Of a DNA stretch of 32,460 bases, positions 22,666 through 31,864 are shown in pieces (within the stretch, counting starts at the first letter, position 1; every line of letters starts with the position of its first letter). Source of the stretch: Treponema sp. UBA1793 (GTDB lineage: Bacteria; Spirochaetota; Spirochaetia; Treponematales; Treponemataceae); contig DCFX01000003.1 in NCBI GenBank assembly GCA_002314445.1, forward strand, positions 1 through 32,460, written 5' to 3'. A model generated the notes under the pieces. The model ran no database searches, was not told where the DNA came from, and worked only from the letters and a program-made list of their open reading frames with translations. Position numbers and translations under genes: made by a program.

Positions 22666-25158
22666 TTAATCATTGGTTTCCGGTGCTGCAGATTCCGTTC
22701 CAGTTTCATCTTCCTCGTCATCATCTGCCACACGGTCAATTCCGACAAGGTAATCAGGGCTTTCAATCTTTACAAGCGTTACACCGCTTGAAGCTGCTCC
22801 CTGTTCTTTGATGAGACTGGCAGCAACGCGTAGCGTCTTTCCCTGGCTAGTCATACAAAGGACTTCATCGTCTTCTGCAACAGCAAGAGCCCCGATAATT
22901 TCACCACGCTCTTCTGTATTGCCAAAGCAGCGCTGTCCGCCGGTTCCGCGTCCATGAGGCTTAAAATCATCTGCATTTACGCGTTTACCATAGCCCTTCT
23001 CTGTAACAAGCATAATACTCTTGTCTTTCTCTACTCTGACGGCTGCAGAAATTTCGTCATCTTCTGCAAGCTTCATACCCTTTGTTCCTCGGCTTGCACG
23101 ACCCATAACGCGTACATCTTCCTCGGAAATACGCAGAGCCTTGCCTTTTCTTGAAATAAGGAATACGTCGTCTTTGCCCTGTGTAAGAATTGCACTTATA
23201 AGTTTGTCACCGTCGTCAAGTTTGATTGCAATAATGCCTTTTGCCTTTGCATTCGAAAAATCGCTGAGTGCAGACTTTTTTACAACACCGTTAGAAGTTG
23301 CCATAAGTACATACTGTGTTTCACTGAATTCCTTAACCGATACAATAGTTGTAATCTCTTCATCTGCAGAAACGGCCAGCAGGCTCTTTATGTGAGCTCC
23401 GCGGCTTGTCTTTGCAGATTCCGGGATTTCGTGTGCCTTTATCCAGTATGCTTTCCCTTCATTCGTTATAAACATGATATTGTCATGTGTAGACGCAATG
23501 AAAATCTGATTGATGTAATCATCTTCAACAAGGTTGGCACTGATGCTCCCCTTTCCTCCGCGTCCCTGGCTCTTATACTGTGATGCCGCGATACGTTTAA
23601 TGTAACCCAACTTTGAAACTAAAACTACCATATCTTCCTCTTTAATCATGTCTTCGACATTGATCTCTTCAATCTCGTCGGAGACGATATCTGTACGACG
23701 GTCATCGCCGTATTTTTCTGCAAGTTCATTCGTTTCCGTCTTGATAAGCCCAAGAATTTTTTCATGATGCGCAAGCAAATCCCGGAGATGTTCAATGACT
23801 ACTTCAAGTTCTTCCAGTTCTTTTTTTAGATCATCGATTTCCAAGTGGGTAAGGCGCTTCAACTGCATATCGACAATTGCCTGCGACTGTATATCATCAA
23901 ACTGGAAGCGCTTCATAAGACCATTCTTTGCGTCTTCTGTGTCGCGGCTTCCTCGTATAATTTTAATTACTTCGTCAATATTGTTGATAGCAACAATAAG
24001 TGCATGCAGAATGTGCTCCCGGGCAAGAGCTTTTGCAAGTTCGAATTTTGTCCGCCGTGTAACAACCTGATCACGGTGTTCGACAAAATACTGTATAATC
24101 TGCTTCAGTGTCAATATCTGGGGACGTCCCCTTACAAGAGCCTGATTGATAACACCGAAATTCGACTGAAGTGCCGTTTTTGAAAACAGCTGATTCAAAA
24201 CGATTTTCGTTATAGCCCCACGCTTCAAATCTATGACAATACGCATTCCGGTACGATCGGAACTCTCATCGTTGATACCTGTAATGCCCTCTATATCTTT
24301 ATTGCGTGCAAGTTCGCCGATACGTTCACAGAGCATTTTCGTATTCACCTGGTAAGGAACTTCAGTGAATACAATTGATTCTTTGCCGTTTTTTGCTGTT
24401 TCAATGTTAAATTTTCCGCGGACAATTATTTTGCCTCGGCCCGTTTTGTATGCCTGCCTGGCTCCTCCCCGTCCGAAAATAATACCACCTGTAGGAAAAT
24501 CCGGACCTTTGATGTATTTGCACAGCTCATCAATAGAAATCTCAGGATTATCAATATAAGCAGATATTGCTGCTGCTGCTTCGCGAAGGTTATGAGGCGG
24601 CATATTTGTTGTCATACCGACAGCAATACCGGATGAACCATTCACAAGCAGATACGGAAGTTTTGAAGGAAGAACTGTCGGTTCCTTTGCTGTTTCATCG
24701 AAATTCGGAATAAAGTCAACGGTATCCTTCTCTATGTCTGCAACCATCTCTTCTGCGAGCTTGGCCATTTTCGCCTCAGTATAACGGTATGCGGCAGGAG
24801 GATCGCCTGCAATTGTACCGAAGTTTCCCTGAGGAGTTATAACGGGATAGCGGAGATAAAAATCCTGGCCAAGGTGAACAAGCGCATCGTAAACCGATGC
24901 GTCTCCGTGCGGATGATATTTTCCGAGCACATCACCAACAATCTTTGCACATTTGCGGGTTGCACCGTTATTGTGCAGATTAAGTTCATTCATTGCATAA
25001 ATAATCCGGCGGTGTACCGGTTTAAGTCCGTCACGCACATCCGGCAGGGCCCGGCTCGTAATAACAGACATAGAATAATCCATGTATGCCTGCTTGACTT
25101 CTGCATCAATAGGTATGTGGATAAGCGTTCCGCCTTCCGGAGTTTTAAATTCTTCCAT
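22666..25158 (-). CDS. gyrA: DNA gyrase subunit A
   Basis: An 830-residue type IIA topoisomerase subunit that cuts and rejoins DNA during negative supercoiling. Evidence: SVITSRALPDVRDGLKPVHRR at the N-terminus (winged-helix start), catalytic Tyr126 in AAYRYTEAKM, and in the C-terminal domain the GyrA box QGRGGKG, which favours gyrase over topoisomerase IV. Acidic C-terminal tail (DDDEEDETG), as in many GyrA. The quinolone-determining helix reads HPHGDASVYD: the position equal to E. coli Ser83 is Ala87 while the downstream Asp91 is kept. The start has AAGGA eight bases upstream. It follows gyrB by 25 bases, so they form an operon that reads toward the parS cluster. Confidence 0.97.
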   Translation of the reverse strand: MEEFKTPEGGTLIHIPIDAEVKQAYMDYSMSVITSRALPDVRDGLKPVHRRIIYAMNELNLHNNGATRKCAKIVGDVLGKYHPHGDASVYDALVHLGQDFYLRYPVITPQGNFGTIAGDPPAAYRYTEAKMAKLAEEMVADIEKDTVDFIPNFDETAKEPTVLPSKLPYLLVNGSSGIAVGMTTNMPPHNLREAAAAISAYIDNPEISIDELCKYIKGPDFPTGGIIFGRGGARQAYKTGRGKIIVRGKFNIETAKNGKESIVFTEVPYQVNTKMLCERIGELARNKDIEGITGINDESSDRTGMRIVIDLKRGAITKIVLNQLFSKTALQSNFGVINQALVRGRPQILTLKQIIQYFVEHRDQVVTRRTKFELAKALAREHILHALIVAINNIDEVIKIIRGSRDTEDAKNGLMKRFQFDDIQSQAIVDMQLKRLTHLEIDDLKKELEELEVVIEHLRDLLAHHEKILGLIKTETNELAEKYGDDRRTDIVSDEIEEINVEDMIKEEDMVVLVSKLGYIKRIAASQYKSQGRGGKGSISANLVEDDYINQIFIASTHDNIMFITNEGKAYWIKAHEIPESAKTSRGAHIKSLLAVSADEEITTIVSVKEFSETQYVLMATSNGVVKKSALSDFSNAKAKGIIAIKLDDGDKLISAILTQGKDDVFLISRKGKALRISEEDVRVMGRASRGTKGMKLAEDDEISAAVRVEKDKSIMLVTEKGYGKRVNADDFKPHGRGTGGQRCFGNTEERGEIIGALAVAEDDEVLCMTSQGKTLRVAASLIKEQGAASSGVTLVKIESPDYLVGIDRVADDDEEDETGTESAAPETND

Positions 25159-25183
25159 GATTCAATCCTTATTTATTTTCTGC

Positions 25184-27106
25184 CTACACATCAAGATTAG
25201 CGTATACTGCGTTTTCTTCAATAAACTTACGACGGGGTTCGACTTCCTCACCCATACAGACTGAAAACATTTTATCCGCTGCAACTGCGTCCGGAATAGT
25301 TACCAGTTTCATCTTGCGGCGGGCAGGATCCATTGTTGTTTCCCACAACTGTGTTCCGTCCATTTCACCAAGACCCTTATACCGCTGAACCGAAGCCTTA
25401 TCCGAGTTTGCACCAAGTTCCCTGAGTACGACAGCCTTTTCATCATCATCGTATACATACCATTCTTTTCTGTTCCAGCTTACTTTGTACAATGGCGGCA
25501 TTGCAAGGTATACATAACCGTCCTCTATAATCTGAGGCATATAGCGGAAAAAGAATGTGAGAAGCAGCGTGCGGATATGGGAACCGTCGACATCAGCATC
25601 AGCCATTATAATGATTTTATGATACCTTAATTTGCTTATATCAAAATCTTTACCAATTCCAGCACCAAGCGTTGCAATAACCGGTTCAAGCTTATCATTG
25701 TTTATTACTTTGTCTATGCGTGTCTTTTCAACATTGAGCATCTTTCCCCACAACGGGAGAATCGCCTGATGTTTGCTGTCGCGTCCCTTTTTGGCAGAAC
25801 CGCCTGCAGAATCACCTTCTACGATGTACACTTCGCATTCTGCAGGATTCTTTGAAGAACAGTCGGAAAGCTTTCCGGGCAGGCCGAAGCTGTCGAGTCC
25901 GCTCTTACGGCGTGTCGCTTCCTTAGCTCTGCGGGCCGCAATACGGGCGCTGGCCTCTCCTACCGATTTCTCAAGAATATGCTCAAGATCCTGTGGATGC
26001 TGCTCAAAAAACATCGTAAGTTTTTCTTTAGTAAGGGAATCGACTATGGTGCGGACTTCACTATTGCCAAGTTTTGTTTTTGTCTGACCTTCAAACTGTG
26101 GCTCCTGCACTTTTAGGGACAGAACGGCTGTAAGACCTGCCCGGACATCATCTCCGGTAAGTTTTTCATCCTTGTCCATCTTCTTCGAAAGTTTCTGATT
26201 ATTCTCAAGAAATTTGTTAAAAACGAACGTCAGTGCATTTTTATACCCGTCAAGATGCGTACCACCTTCTATTGTGTTGATATCATTGACATATGTATAA
26301 ATGTTTTCCGAATAGCCATCGTTGTACTGCATGGCAAGTTCGACAATAACCCCTTCTTGCTCGCCTTCAAGAAAAATCGGTTCCGCAGGGATTATATTTT
26401 TCCCTTCATTAAGGTACGAGACAAAATGCCTGATTCCGCCTTCGAATTTGAAAATAACTTCTTTCGGCGTCTCCAGTCTCTCATCACGGAATATAATCGT
26501 AATGCCGCTGTTAAGAAAAGCAAGCTCACGAAGGCGTTTTGACAGCACATCATAATCATACGTCGTCGTTTCTGTGAATATCGATTTATCTGCCTGCCAG
26601 CGGATTGTCGTTCCCTGGCGTTCGGATGTTCCAATCTCTTCTACTTTTGTCTTTGGGATACCCGTTTCATAGCGCTGAAAATAACGCTTTCCGCTTTCGT
26701 CAACGGTAGCTTCCATCCAGGTGGACAAAGCATTAACGCAGCTGACACCTACACCGTGGAGACCGCCGGAAACTTTATACGCACCTTTATCAAACTTACC
26801 ACCGGCATGAAGCCTTGTGAGAACAAGCTCAAGAGCGCTTATATGTTCTGTCGGATGCATCCCGACAGGAATACCTCGTCCGTTATCTTCAACACGGCAG
26901 ATATCGCCTTTTTCAAGCGCAACAGTTATCCGATCGCAGAAACCTGCCATAGCTTCATCAATACTGTTGTCAACAACCTCATATACTAGATGATGAAGAC
27001 CCTGAGGTCCCGTCGAGCCTATATACATGCCAGGTCTCTTGCGTACTGCTTCCAGTCCTTTTAATACTTGAATGCTGCTGGCTGAATAATTTTCAGAAGG
27101 GTTCAT
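25184..27106 (-). CDS. gyrB: DNA gyrase subunit B
   Basis: A 640-residue ATPase subunit of gyrase. GHKL ATPase motifs: EVVDNSIDEAMAG (about 42-54), VEDNGRGIPVGMHP (about 72-85) and KVSGGLHGVGVSCVNALS (about 111-128). TOPRIM motifs: EVYIVEGDSAGGSAKKGRD (key E-G-D-S-A-G-G) and IIMADADVDGSHIRTLLLTFF (key D-x-D-x-D), then the C-terminal GyrA-contact region ending RRKFIEENAVYANLDV. AGGA is seven bases before the ATG. It is divergent from dnaA with about 96 bases between the start codons and heads the gyrB-gyrA operon. Confidence 0.97.
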   Translation of the reverse strand: MNPSENYSASSIQVLKGLEAVRKRPGMYIGSTGPQGLHHLVYEVVDNSIDEAMAGFCDRITVALEKGDICRVEDNGRGIPVGMHPTEHISALELVLTRLHAGGKFDKGAYKVSGGLHGVGVSCVNALSTWMEATVDESGKRYFQRYETGIPKTKVEEIGTSERQGTTIRWQADKSIFTETTTYDYDVLSKRLRELAFLNSGITIIFRDERLETPKEVIFKFEGGIRHFVSYLNEGKNIIPAEPIFLEGEQEGVIVELAMQYNDGYSENIYTYVNDINTIEGGTHLDGYKNALTFVFNKFLENNQKLSKKMDKDEKLTGDDVRAGLTAVLSLKVQEPQFEGQTKTKLGNSEVRTIVDSLTKEKLTMFFEQHPQDLEHILEKSVGEASARIAARRAKEATRRKSGLDSFGLPGKLSDCSSKNPAECEVYIVEGDSAGGSAKKGRDSKHQAILPLWGKMLNVEKTRIDKVINNDKLEPVIATLGAGIGKDFDISKLRYHKIIIMADADVDGSHIRTLLLTFFFRYMPQIIEDGYVYLAMPPLYKVSWNRKEWYVYDDDEKAVVLRELGANSDKASVQRYKGLGEMDGTQLWETTMDPARRKMKLVTIPDAVAADKMFSVCMGEEVEPRRKFIEENAVYANLDV

Positions 27107-27166
27107 GATGTTTCCTTGATTTTTTAGCTATAATAGAACGAATTAGTAATTTACAGTATACCTGTC

Positions 27167-27196
27167 TTGAAGAAAAAAGTAAAGGCGGTTTATAAT
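27167..27196 (+). promoter_or_regulatory. dnaA: Promoter of dnaA giving a leaderless transcript
   Basis: TTGAAG (27167-27172), 18-base spacer, consensus TATAAT (27191-27196), then six bases (CTTACC) and the ATG at 27203. No Shine-Dalgarno exists in this interval, so the mRNA probably starts at the initiation codon. Confidence 0.65.
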
Positions 27197-27202
27197 CTTA
27201 CC

Positions 27203-28624
27203 ATGTCCAACAATAATTATCGTGAAGTCTGGCAGTATGCAATGGATCAGATACACGAAGAATACAAAAAGGAAGGCTCTCAGCAGGAAACAGAATTTAA
27301 GCTCTGGTTTAACATGCAATATGTAGAAGACACAGATAATACAATTATTGTGTCTGTTCCCTCTGAATTCATGTGGTTGACAATGGTCAAAAAAGGCAAT
27401 GTCAATAAAGTTATTGAAAAAATACAGGAAATTACAGGTCAGAAAGATATTGTAATTGACCATACTGTAAGCAATTCAAAGGTTGCTTCCCAGGAAACGG
27501 AAGAAAAACAACCGGTGCCCGTTGTAAAACAGCCCGAAAAAAAAGACGAGGAAAAAAACAGGGAACCTGTCGAAAAAGAATACAAAAAGCATCCTCAGTT
27601 AAGGGAAGACTTTACGTTTGATACATTTGTCTCCGGCGACAACAATAACTTTGCATATAACGCGGCTATAGCAGTATCTAAAGAACCAGGTAAAAAATTC
27701 AATCCTATACTGCTCTACGGCGGCGTAGGACTTGGAAAGACTCATCTTATGCAGGCTATAGGTAATTATATCTATAAAGAACACGATGACCGATTCAAGA
27801 TATGTTACACATCAGCTGAAGCTTTTACAAACGAATTTACTTCTTCGCTTGCCTCAAAAACAACTGAAAAATTCAAATCAAAGTACAGACATCTCGACGT
27901 GCTGCTCCTTGATGATATACACTTTCTCCAGAACAAACCTGCCCTTCAGGAAGAATTGTTTTATACATTCAACGAACTCCGCGATCACAGTTCACAGATG
28001 GTCTTTACGTGCGACCGCCCTATTACTGAACTGAAAGGATTTGCCGACCGCATTCAAAGCCGTATATCAAACGGTTTATGCGTAGATTTGCAGCCGCCGA
28101 ATTACGAAACACGACGTGCAATTCTTCTGAAGAAACTACAGATTCTCGATAAAAAAATTCCTGACGATGTCATCGACTATATTGCAAAAAACGTAGAAAC
28201 AAACGTCCGTGACCTCGAATCAGCTTTAACAAAAATGATAGGATATGCCGAACTTATCCAGAAGCCTCTTACAATAGAAATTGCACAGCAGCAGCTCCGC
28301 GATATATTCAGCAATCCGGCAGCAGGCACAATTACAATCGAAACAATACAAAAAGTTGTTGCCGAAGAATACCAGATTTCTGTTGCTGATATAAAAAATA
28401 AAAAGCGCGATCAAAAATTCGTCATTCCACGCCAGATAGCATTATACATAGCGCGTGAAATTACAGAGTACTCTTTTACCGAACTTGGAAACGAATTCGG
28501 CGGACGCGATCATTCAACGGCAATGCATTCGTATGAAAAAATCTGCTCGGAAATGAAAATAGACTCAACTCTTAATGCCCGCGTACAACTGCTCATAAAG
28601 GAGATAAAAGACTACAAAAAATAA
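27203..28624 (+). CDS. dnaA: Chromosomal replication initiator protein DnaA
   Basis: A 473-residue AAA+ initiator. Domain I about 1-85 (oligomerisation and helicase contact), a lysine/glutamate/proline-rich linker (domain II, about 90-135), domain III with Walker A GGVGLGKTHLM, Walker B LLLDDIHFL and the arginine-finger region, and domain IV with the DNA-binding signature GGRDHSTAMHSYEKI. I chose the ATG at 27203 because it yields the standard N-terminus and a TATAAT box sits six bases upstream; the in-frame TTG at 27167 lies within the -35 element. Its targets, DnaA boxes, cluster just downstream and in the 21.6-22.7 kb gap. Confidence 0.97.
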   Translation: MSNNNYREVWQYAMDQIHEEYKKEGSQQETEFKLWFNMQYVEDTDNTIIVSVPSEFMWLTMVKKGNVNKVIEKIQEITGQKDIVIDHTVSNSKVASQETEEKQPVPVVKQPEKKDEEKNREPVEKEYKKHPQLREDFTFDTFVSGDNNNFAYNAAIAVSKEPGKKFNPILLYGGVGLGKTHLMQAIGNYIYKEHDDRFKICYTSAEAFTNEFTSSLASKTTEKFKSKYRHLDVLLLDDIHFLQNKPALQEELFYTFNELRDHSSQMVFTCDRPITELKGFADRIQSRISNGLCVDLQPPNYETRRAILLKKLQILDKKIPDDVIDYIAKNVETNVRDLESALTKMIGYAELIQKPLTIEIAQQQLRDIFSNPAAGTITIETIQKVVAEEYQISVADIKNKKRDQKFVIPRQIALYIAREITEYSFTELGNEFGGRDHSTAMHSYEKICSEMKIDSTLNARVQLLIKEIKDYKK

Positions 28625-28633
28625 AGACAAAAA

Positions 28634-28702
28634 TGTGTATAATATGTTACAATATTGTGCATAACCAGTGAATAAATAGAATAATTGTGAATAAGTGTAT
28701 AA
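28634..28702. promoter_or_regulatory. DnaA-box cluster between dnaA and dnaN
   Basis: Perfect boxes, all on the minus strand: TTATACACA (28634-28642), TTATGCACA (28656-28664), TTATTCACA (28686-28694); a fourth with one mismatch (28694-28702) follows directly. All point the same way at short spacing. This is the second cluster of the proposed bipartite origin. Confidence 0.75.
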
Positions 28703-28767
28703 CATGTGAATATAACATAGTAAGTTATATACACTATAACTTAAAGTAAAATAACAAGTTACACCAT

Positions 28768-28835
28768 ATATCCACAATTTGCCGGACCTTATTATTACTA
28801 TTACTAAATTATATATAAATTTAGTATACTATAAC
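28768..28835 (+). other. Probable basal unwinding element of oriC (DnaA box, GC block, DnaA-trios, AT-rich DNA)
   Basis: A near-consensus DnaA box ATATCCACA (28768-28776) is followed by the GC-rich GCCGGACC (28781-28788), six triplets TTA TTA TTA CTA TTA CTA (28789-28806; on the other strand 3'-AAT/GAT-5' repeats, the DnaA-trio pattern), then AATTATATATAAATTT, which should melt easily. The same order is known from the unwinding region of Bacillus subtilis oriC. The end also holds a TATACT box that may serve the dnaN promoter. Confidence 0.7.
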
Positions 28836-28880
28836 AACGTGAACAACTCGCAGAAAAGGCCGAGTTAAAGGAGATATAAA

Positions 28881-29984
28881 ATGAAGTTTTCTTTTGACAG
28901 AGATGCAATGATTAGAGAAATTGCTATTGCCCAGGAAATCATTACAAACAAAAGTCCTATTTCAATTCTTTCCAACATTCTTCTCAGTGCTGAAAACAAC
29001 ACTCTTACAGTCAAAGCATCTGATTCTTCTGTTAATTTTACAACAAAGATTCCTGTCGATGTAAAAGAAGACGGTACAACAACAGTTTTCTGCGATAAAT
29101 TCATGAGTATACTTGCTTCGTCTCCTGCAGGCGAAATTGAATTTGATCAGGAAGATGTAAAAGTAACGATCAGGCCGATTGCAAAAAAAATAAAATTCCA
29201 GCTCAAGAGTATTGCAAGCGATAAATTCCCACCTGTAAACAATGCGGAAAAAGTACCTTTCTTTGATGTTCCTGCAAAAGATATCAAGGAAATGATTTCT
29301 CAGACTATATTCTCCGTTTCTGAAGATGCAAACCGTTATTTTATGACAGGCGTTTATTTTACGAAAAAAGATGATGAACTGATAATGGTTTCTACAGACG
29401 GCCGCCGTTTGTCATATGCAGGTAAAGCAATTGCTCAGGGAATAGCAGATTTTCCTGCAGCTATAATTCCTGTAAAAATACTTGGATGTATTCTCAAAAA
29501 TGCGCCGGATGAAGGTAATGTTTCTCTTGCCGTTATAGACAAATTGATTTTTGTGCGTTTCGGCAATTACGAGTTCTCTTCTCTGCTGCTCGACGGGCAG
29601 TTCCCTAATTATCAGAAAGTAATTCCTGAAAAACAGTTATATTCATTTCAGGTAAATAAAGCTGATCTTGATTCCGCTCTTAAACGTACAACGATTATGA
29701 TTGACAAGAAAGTAAGCCGGCTGCTTTTTAAAGTAGCACCGGGAACACTGACTCTTATTTCACCTGAAACAGATATAGGTACTGCTGCAGAGGAAATCCC
29801 GTGTAAATATGACGGTCAGGAAGTTACAATTGCCCTTAATTATCTTTATGTCACCGAACCTATCAAAGTAATCAATACTGAAAATATTGTGTTTGAATTT
29901 ACAGAATCGATGAAGGCAATAACACTCCTCCCGGAACCTGCGGCCGATTTCTTTCACATCATTATGCCTATGAATCTTAACTAA
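28881..29984 (+). CDS. dnaN: DNA polymerase III beta subunit (sliding clamp)
   Basis: A 367-residue clamp of normal family length with three clamp-fold domains; recognisable segments are the N-terminal MKFSFDRDAMIREIAIAQEI (start), VSTDGRRLSYA in the middle domain, LLDGQFPNYQKVIP, and the C-terminal end ITLLPEPAADFFHIIMPMNLN. It forms a dimeric ring around DNA as processivity factor. AAAGGAG is seven bases upstream of the ATG. A 6-bp hairpin AACTCG/CGAGTT (28845-28866) sits directly before the ribosome-binding site and could influence translation. Its stop overlaps the recF ATG by one base (TAATG). Confidence 0.96.
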   Translation: MKFSFDRDAMIREIAIAQEIITNKSPISILSNILLSAENNTLTVKASDSSVNFTTKIPVDVKEDGTTTVFCDKFMSILASSPAGEIEFDQEDVKVTIRPIAKKIKFQLKSIASDKFPPVNNAEKVPFFDVPAKDIKEMISQTIFSVSEDANRYFMTGVYFTKKDDELIMVSTDGRRLSYAGKAIAQGIADFPAAIIPVKILGCILKNAPDEGNVSLAVIDKLIFVRFGNYEFSSLLLDGQFPNYQKVIPEKQLYSFQVNKADLDSALKRTTIMIDKKVSRLLFKVAPGTLTLISPETDIGTAAEEIPCKYDGQEVTIALNYLYVTEPIKVINTENIVFEFTESMKAITLLPEPAADFFHIIMPMNLN

Positions 29985-31084
29985 TGCCGTTCCTGTCCCT
30001 TTCACTGAATAATTTCCGTAATCTGAAGAACGACAAAATAGATATTTCTGCGAAGGAGATTTATTTTGTCGGAGAAAACGGACAGGGAAAAAGCAATATT
30101 CTTGAAGCACTGTATTATTCTGCTTACGGCGCTTCTTTTCGTACACATGTGGATGCACAGCTTATAAAACACGGAACAGACAGTTTCAGCATTAATGCAC
30201 TCTATCAGCAGGAAAGAGGCAGTGTACAAAAAATCGGTATAACGTATCAGAACGGCGTGAAACGTATTGAAAAAAATGAAAAACGCATACAGGATCGGAA
30301 AGAACTGATTAATACGATTCCGTGTGTGCTTTTTTGTCACGACGATATGAGATTCGCTACAGGAGAGCCCGAATGCCGTCGTTTTTTTCTTGATCAGTCG
30401 CTTACGATGTTTGATCCGCTGTATATCGACGATATGCGTAATTATAAAAAAGTTCTAAAGAATCGTAATCAGCTGCTTAAAGACAAATCATACGATATGC
30501 TTGCTATTTACGATGTACAGCTGGCAAAAAGCGGTCTTGAAATACAAAAGAAGCGCAAAAATGCGGTGTTTCAATTTAACGACATTTTCGGAAAATTATA
30601 TGAAAATATTTCCGGTATGAGCGGTGTGAGTATTTTGTATATACCGTCATGGAAAGAAATTCCCGATACTGTAGGCACCCGTTTTCCGACTGCAGACGAT
30701 ATTACAGCCGCTCTTGCACAAAAACATGATCAGGACAAAGTAATGGAAACAACGTTGTCCGGTCCTCACAGGGACAGAATCATTTTTATGCATGAAGGCA
30801 GACAATTTATTCCGGTTGCATCGACCGGACAGCAGCGGCTCGTTGCCCTTCTCCTTCGTGTCGCTCAGGCTGTATACTATTCGAGGATTACGGCAACTAA
30901 ACCGGTATTTCTTATGGATGATGTTATGCTTGAGCTTGATCCTGACAAGCGCCAGAAAATGACAGCGTTGCTTCCCGAATACGACCAGTTATTCTGTACA
31001 TTTCTGCCGGGCGAACCGTACGAGCGTTATAAACACAGTACGACACGCATATATCATATTGAAAAAGGTGAATGGAATGATTAA
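29984..31084 (+). CDS. recF: DNA replication and repair protein RecF
   Basis: A 366-residue SMC-like ATPase that loads RecA at single-stranded gaps. Walker A GENGQGKSNILEALYY (about 26-41), the LSGPHRDRI signature (about 257-265), STGQQRLVALLLRVA (ABC-type signature region) and Walker B VFLMDDVMLELD (about 307-318). Length is typical. The ATG overlaps the dnaN stop, and its end overlaps the DUF721 gene by eight bases, so dnaN-recF-DUF721 are probably coupled. No separate Shine-Dalgarno is obvious. Confidence 0.95.
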   Translation: MPFLSLSLNNFRNLKNDKIDISAKEIYFVGENGQGKSNILEALYYSAYGASFRTHVDAQLIKHGTDSFSINALYQQERGSVQKIGITYQNGVKRIEKNEKRIQDRKELINTIPCVLFCHDDMRFATGEPECRRFFLDQSLTMFDPLYIDDMRNYKKVLKNRNQLLKDKSYDMLAIYDVQLAKSGLEIQKKRKNAVFQFNDIFGKLYENISGMSGVSILYIPSWKEIPDTVGTRFPTADDITAALAQKHDQDKVMETTLSGPHRDRIIFMHEGRQFIPVASTGQQRLVALLLRVAQAVYYSRITATKPVFLMDDVMLELDPDKRQKMTALLPEYDQLFCTFLPGEPYERYKHSTTRIYHIEKGEWND

Positions 31085-31598
31085 TGATCAGTCAATAATA
31101 ACAGCCGCCGATATGATAGCTCAGGTTTTTTCAAATATCGATAAATCGAATATGGAAAACAGCAGTAAACTGTTGGGGACATGGAAAAGCATTGTTTCAA
31201 AAGTCCATAAATACGGAGAAAGAATTGCCGCTCATACGGAACTTATTGATTTGAAAAACGGTATACTGCTTGTTGAAACAGATCATCCCGGATGGATTCA
31301 GATAATGCAGCTGTATTCCAAATTCATACTGACCGGTCTGCAGAATGCTCTTCCGGATCTTCATATTTTGTCACTTGCCTTCCGGCTTAAAGGAAGTGAC
31401 GCAACTCTCTGCGGTAATTCGTATGATGATCAGATAAGGGAAGACAGAAAAACTTTATCCAGAAAACTGGAGGAAGAGGATAAGAAACTTGAAATATCCG
31501 ACAGAAAAGCCGTAAAAAACAAAGTAGAATTGTCTCCGGAGCTGAAAGCAAAGCTTGATGCACTGAAAAGCAGCATGTTGACCAATTCTTCAAAATAA
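31077..31598 (+). CDS. DUF721 (DciA-like) protein, putative replicative-helicase operator
   Basis: A 173-residue protein. The N-terminal 100 residues show the DUF721/DciA pattern: W in LGTWKSIVSKV, the HTELIDLKNGILLVETDHPGWIQIMQ block (key H-T, G-x-L-x-V, W) and helices that follow. The C-terminal part is highly charged (REDRKTLSRKLEEEDKK), probably disordered or coiled coil. DciA proteins help load the DnaB helicase in bacteria that lack DnaC or DnaI; the position after dnaA-dnaN-recF fits that. I chose the ATG at 31077, with AAGGTG eight bases upstream, overlapping recF by eight bases. Confidence 0.75.
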   Translation: MINDQSIITAADMIAQVFSNIDKSNMENSSKLLGTWKSIVSKVHKYGERIAAHTELIDLKNGILLVETDHPGWIQIMQLYSKFILTGLQNALPDLHILSLAFRLKGSDATLCGNSYDDQIREDRKTLSRKLEEEDKKLEISDRKAVKNKVELSPELKAKLDALKSSMLTNSSK

Positions 31599-31696
31599 TG
31601 GTATATTTCCATACTATATTGGATCGGGAGTATTAATTCGAAATCTTAAAATCTGTGTAGAAATGTACAGATTAATTATATCAAGGAGCATGTTCA

Positions 31697-31852
31697 ATGT
31701 TACGGACATATCAGCCCAGCAAAGTAAAACGCAATAGAAAATTTGGATTCAGAGCCCGCATGGCAACAAAAGGCGGACGTCAGATTCTTGCACGTCGTCG
31801 TGCAAAAGGCCGCAAAAAGCTTTCTGCTTCTGACGAGAAGAAGCCTTATTGA
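31697..31852 (+). CDS. rpmH: 50S ribosomal protein L34
   Basis: A 51-residue, very basic protein: MLRTYQPSKVKRNRKFGFRA at the N-terminus followed by RMATKGGRQILARRRAKGRKKL, the almost invariant L34 core. The C-terminal extension SASDEKKPY is slightly longer than the common 44-46 residues. AAGGAG is eight bases before the ATG. The 98-base gap in front holds a small inverted repeat AATCTGT/ACAGATT but no clear promoter. It is followed by rnpA after 12 bases, the usual pairing. Confidence 0.96.
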   Translation: MLRTYQPSKVKRNRKFGFRARMATKGGRQILARRRAKGRKKLSASDEKKPY

Positions 31853-31864
31853 TATTCATCAAAG

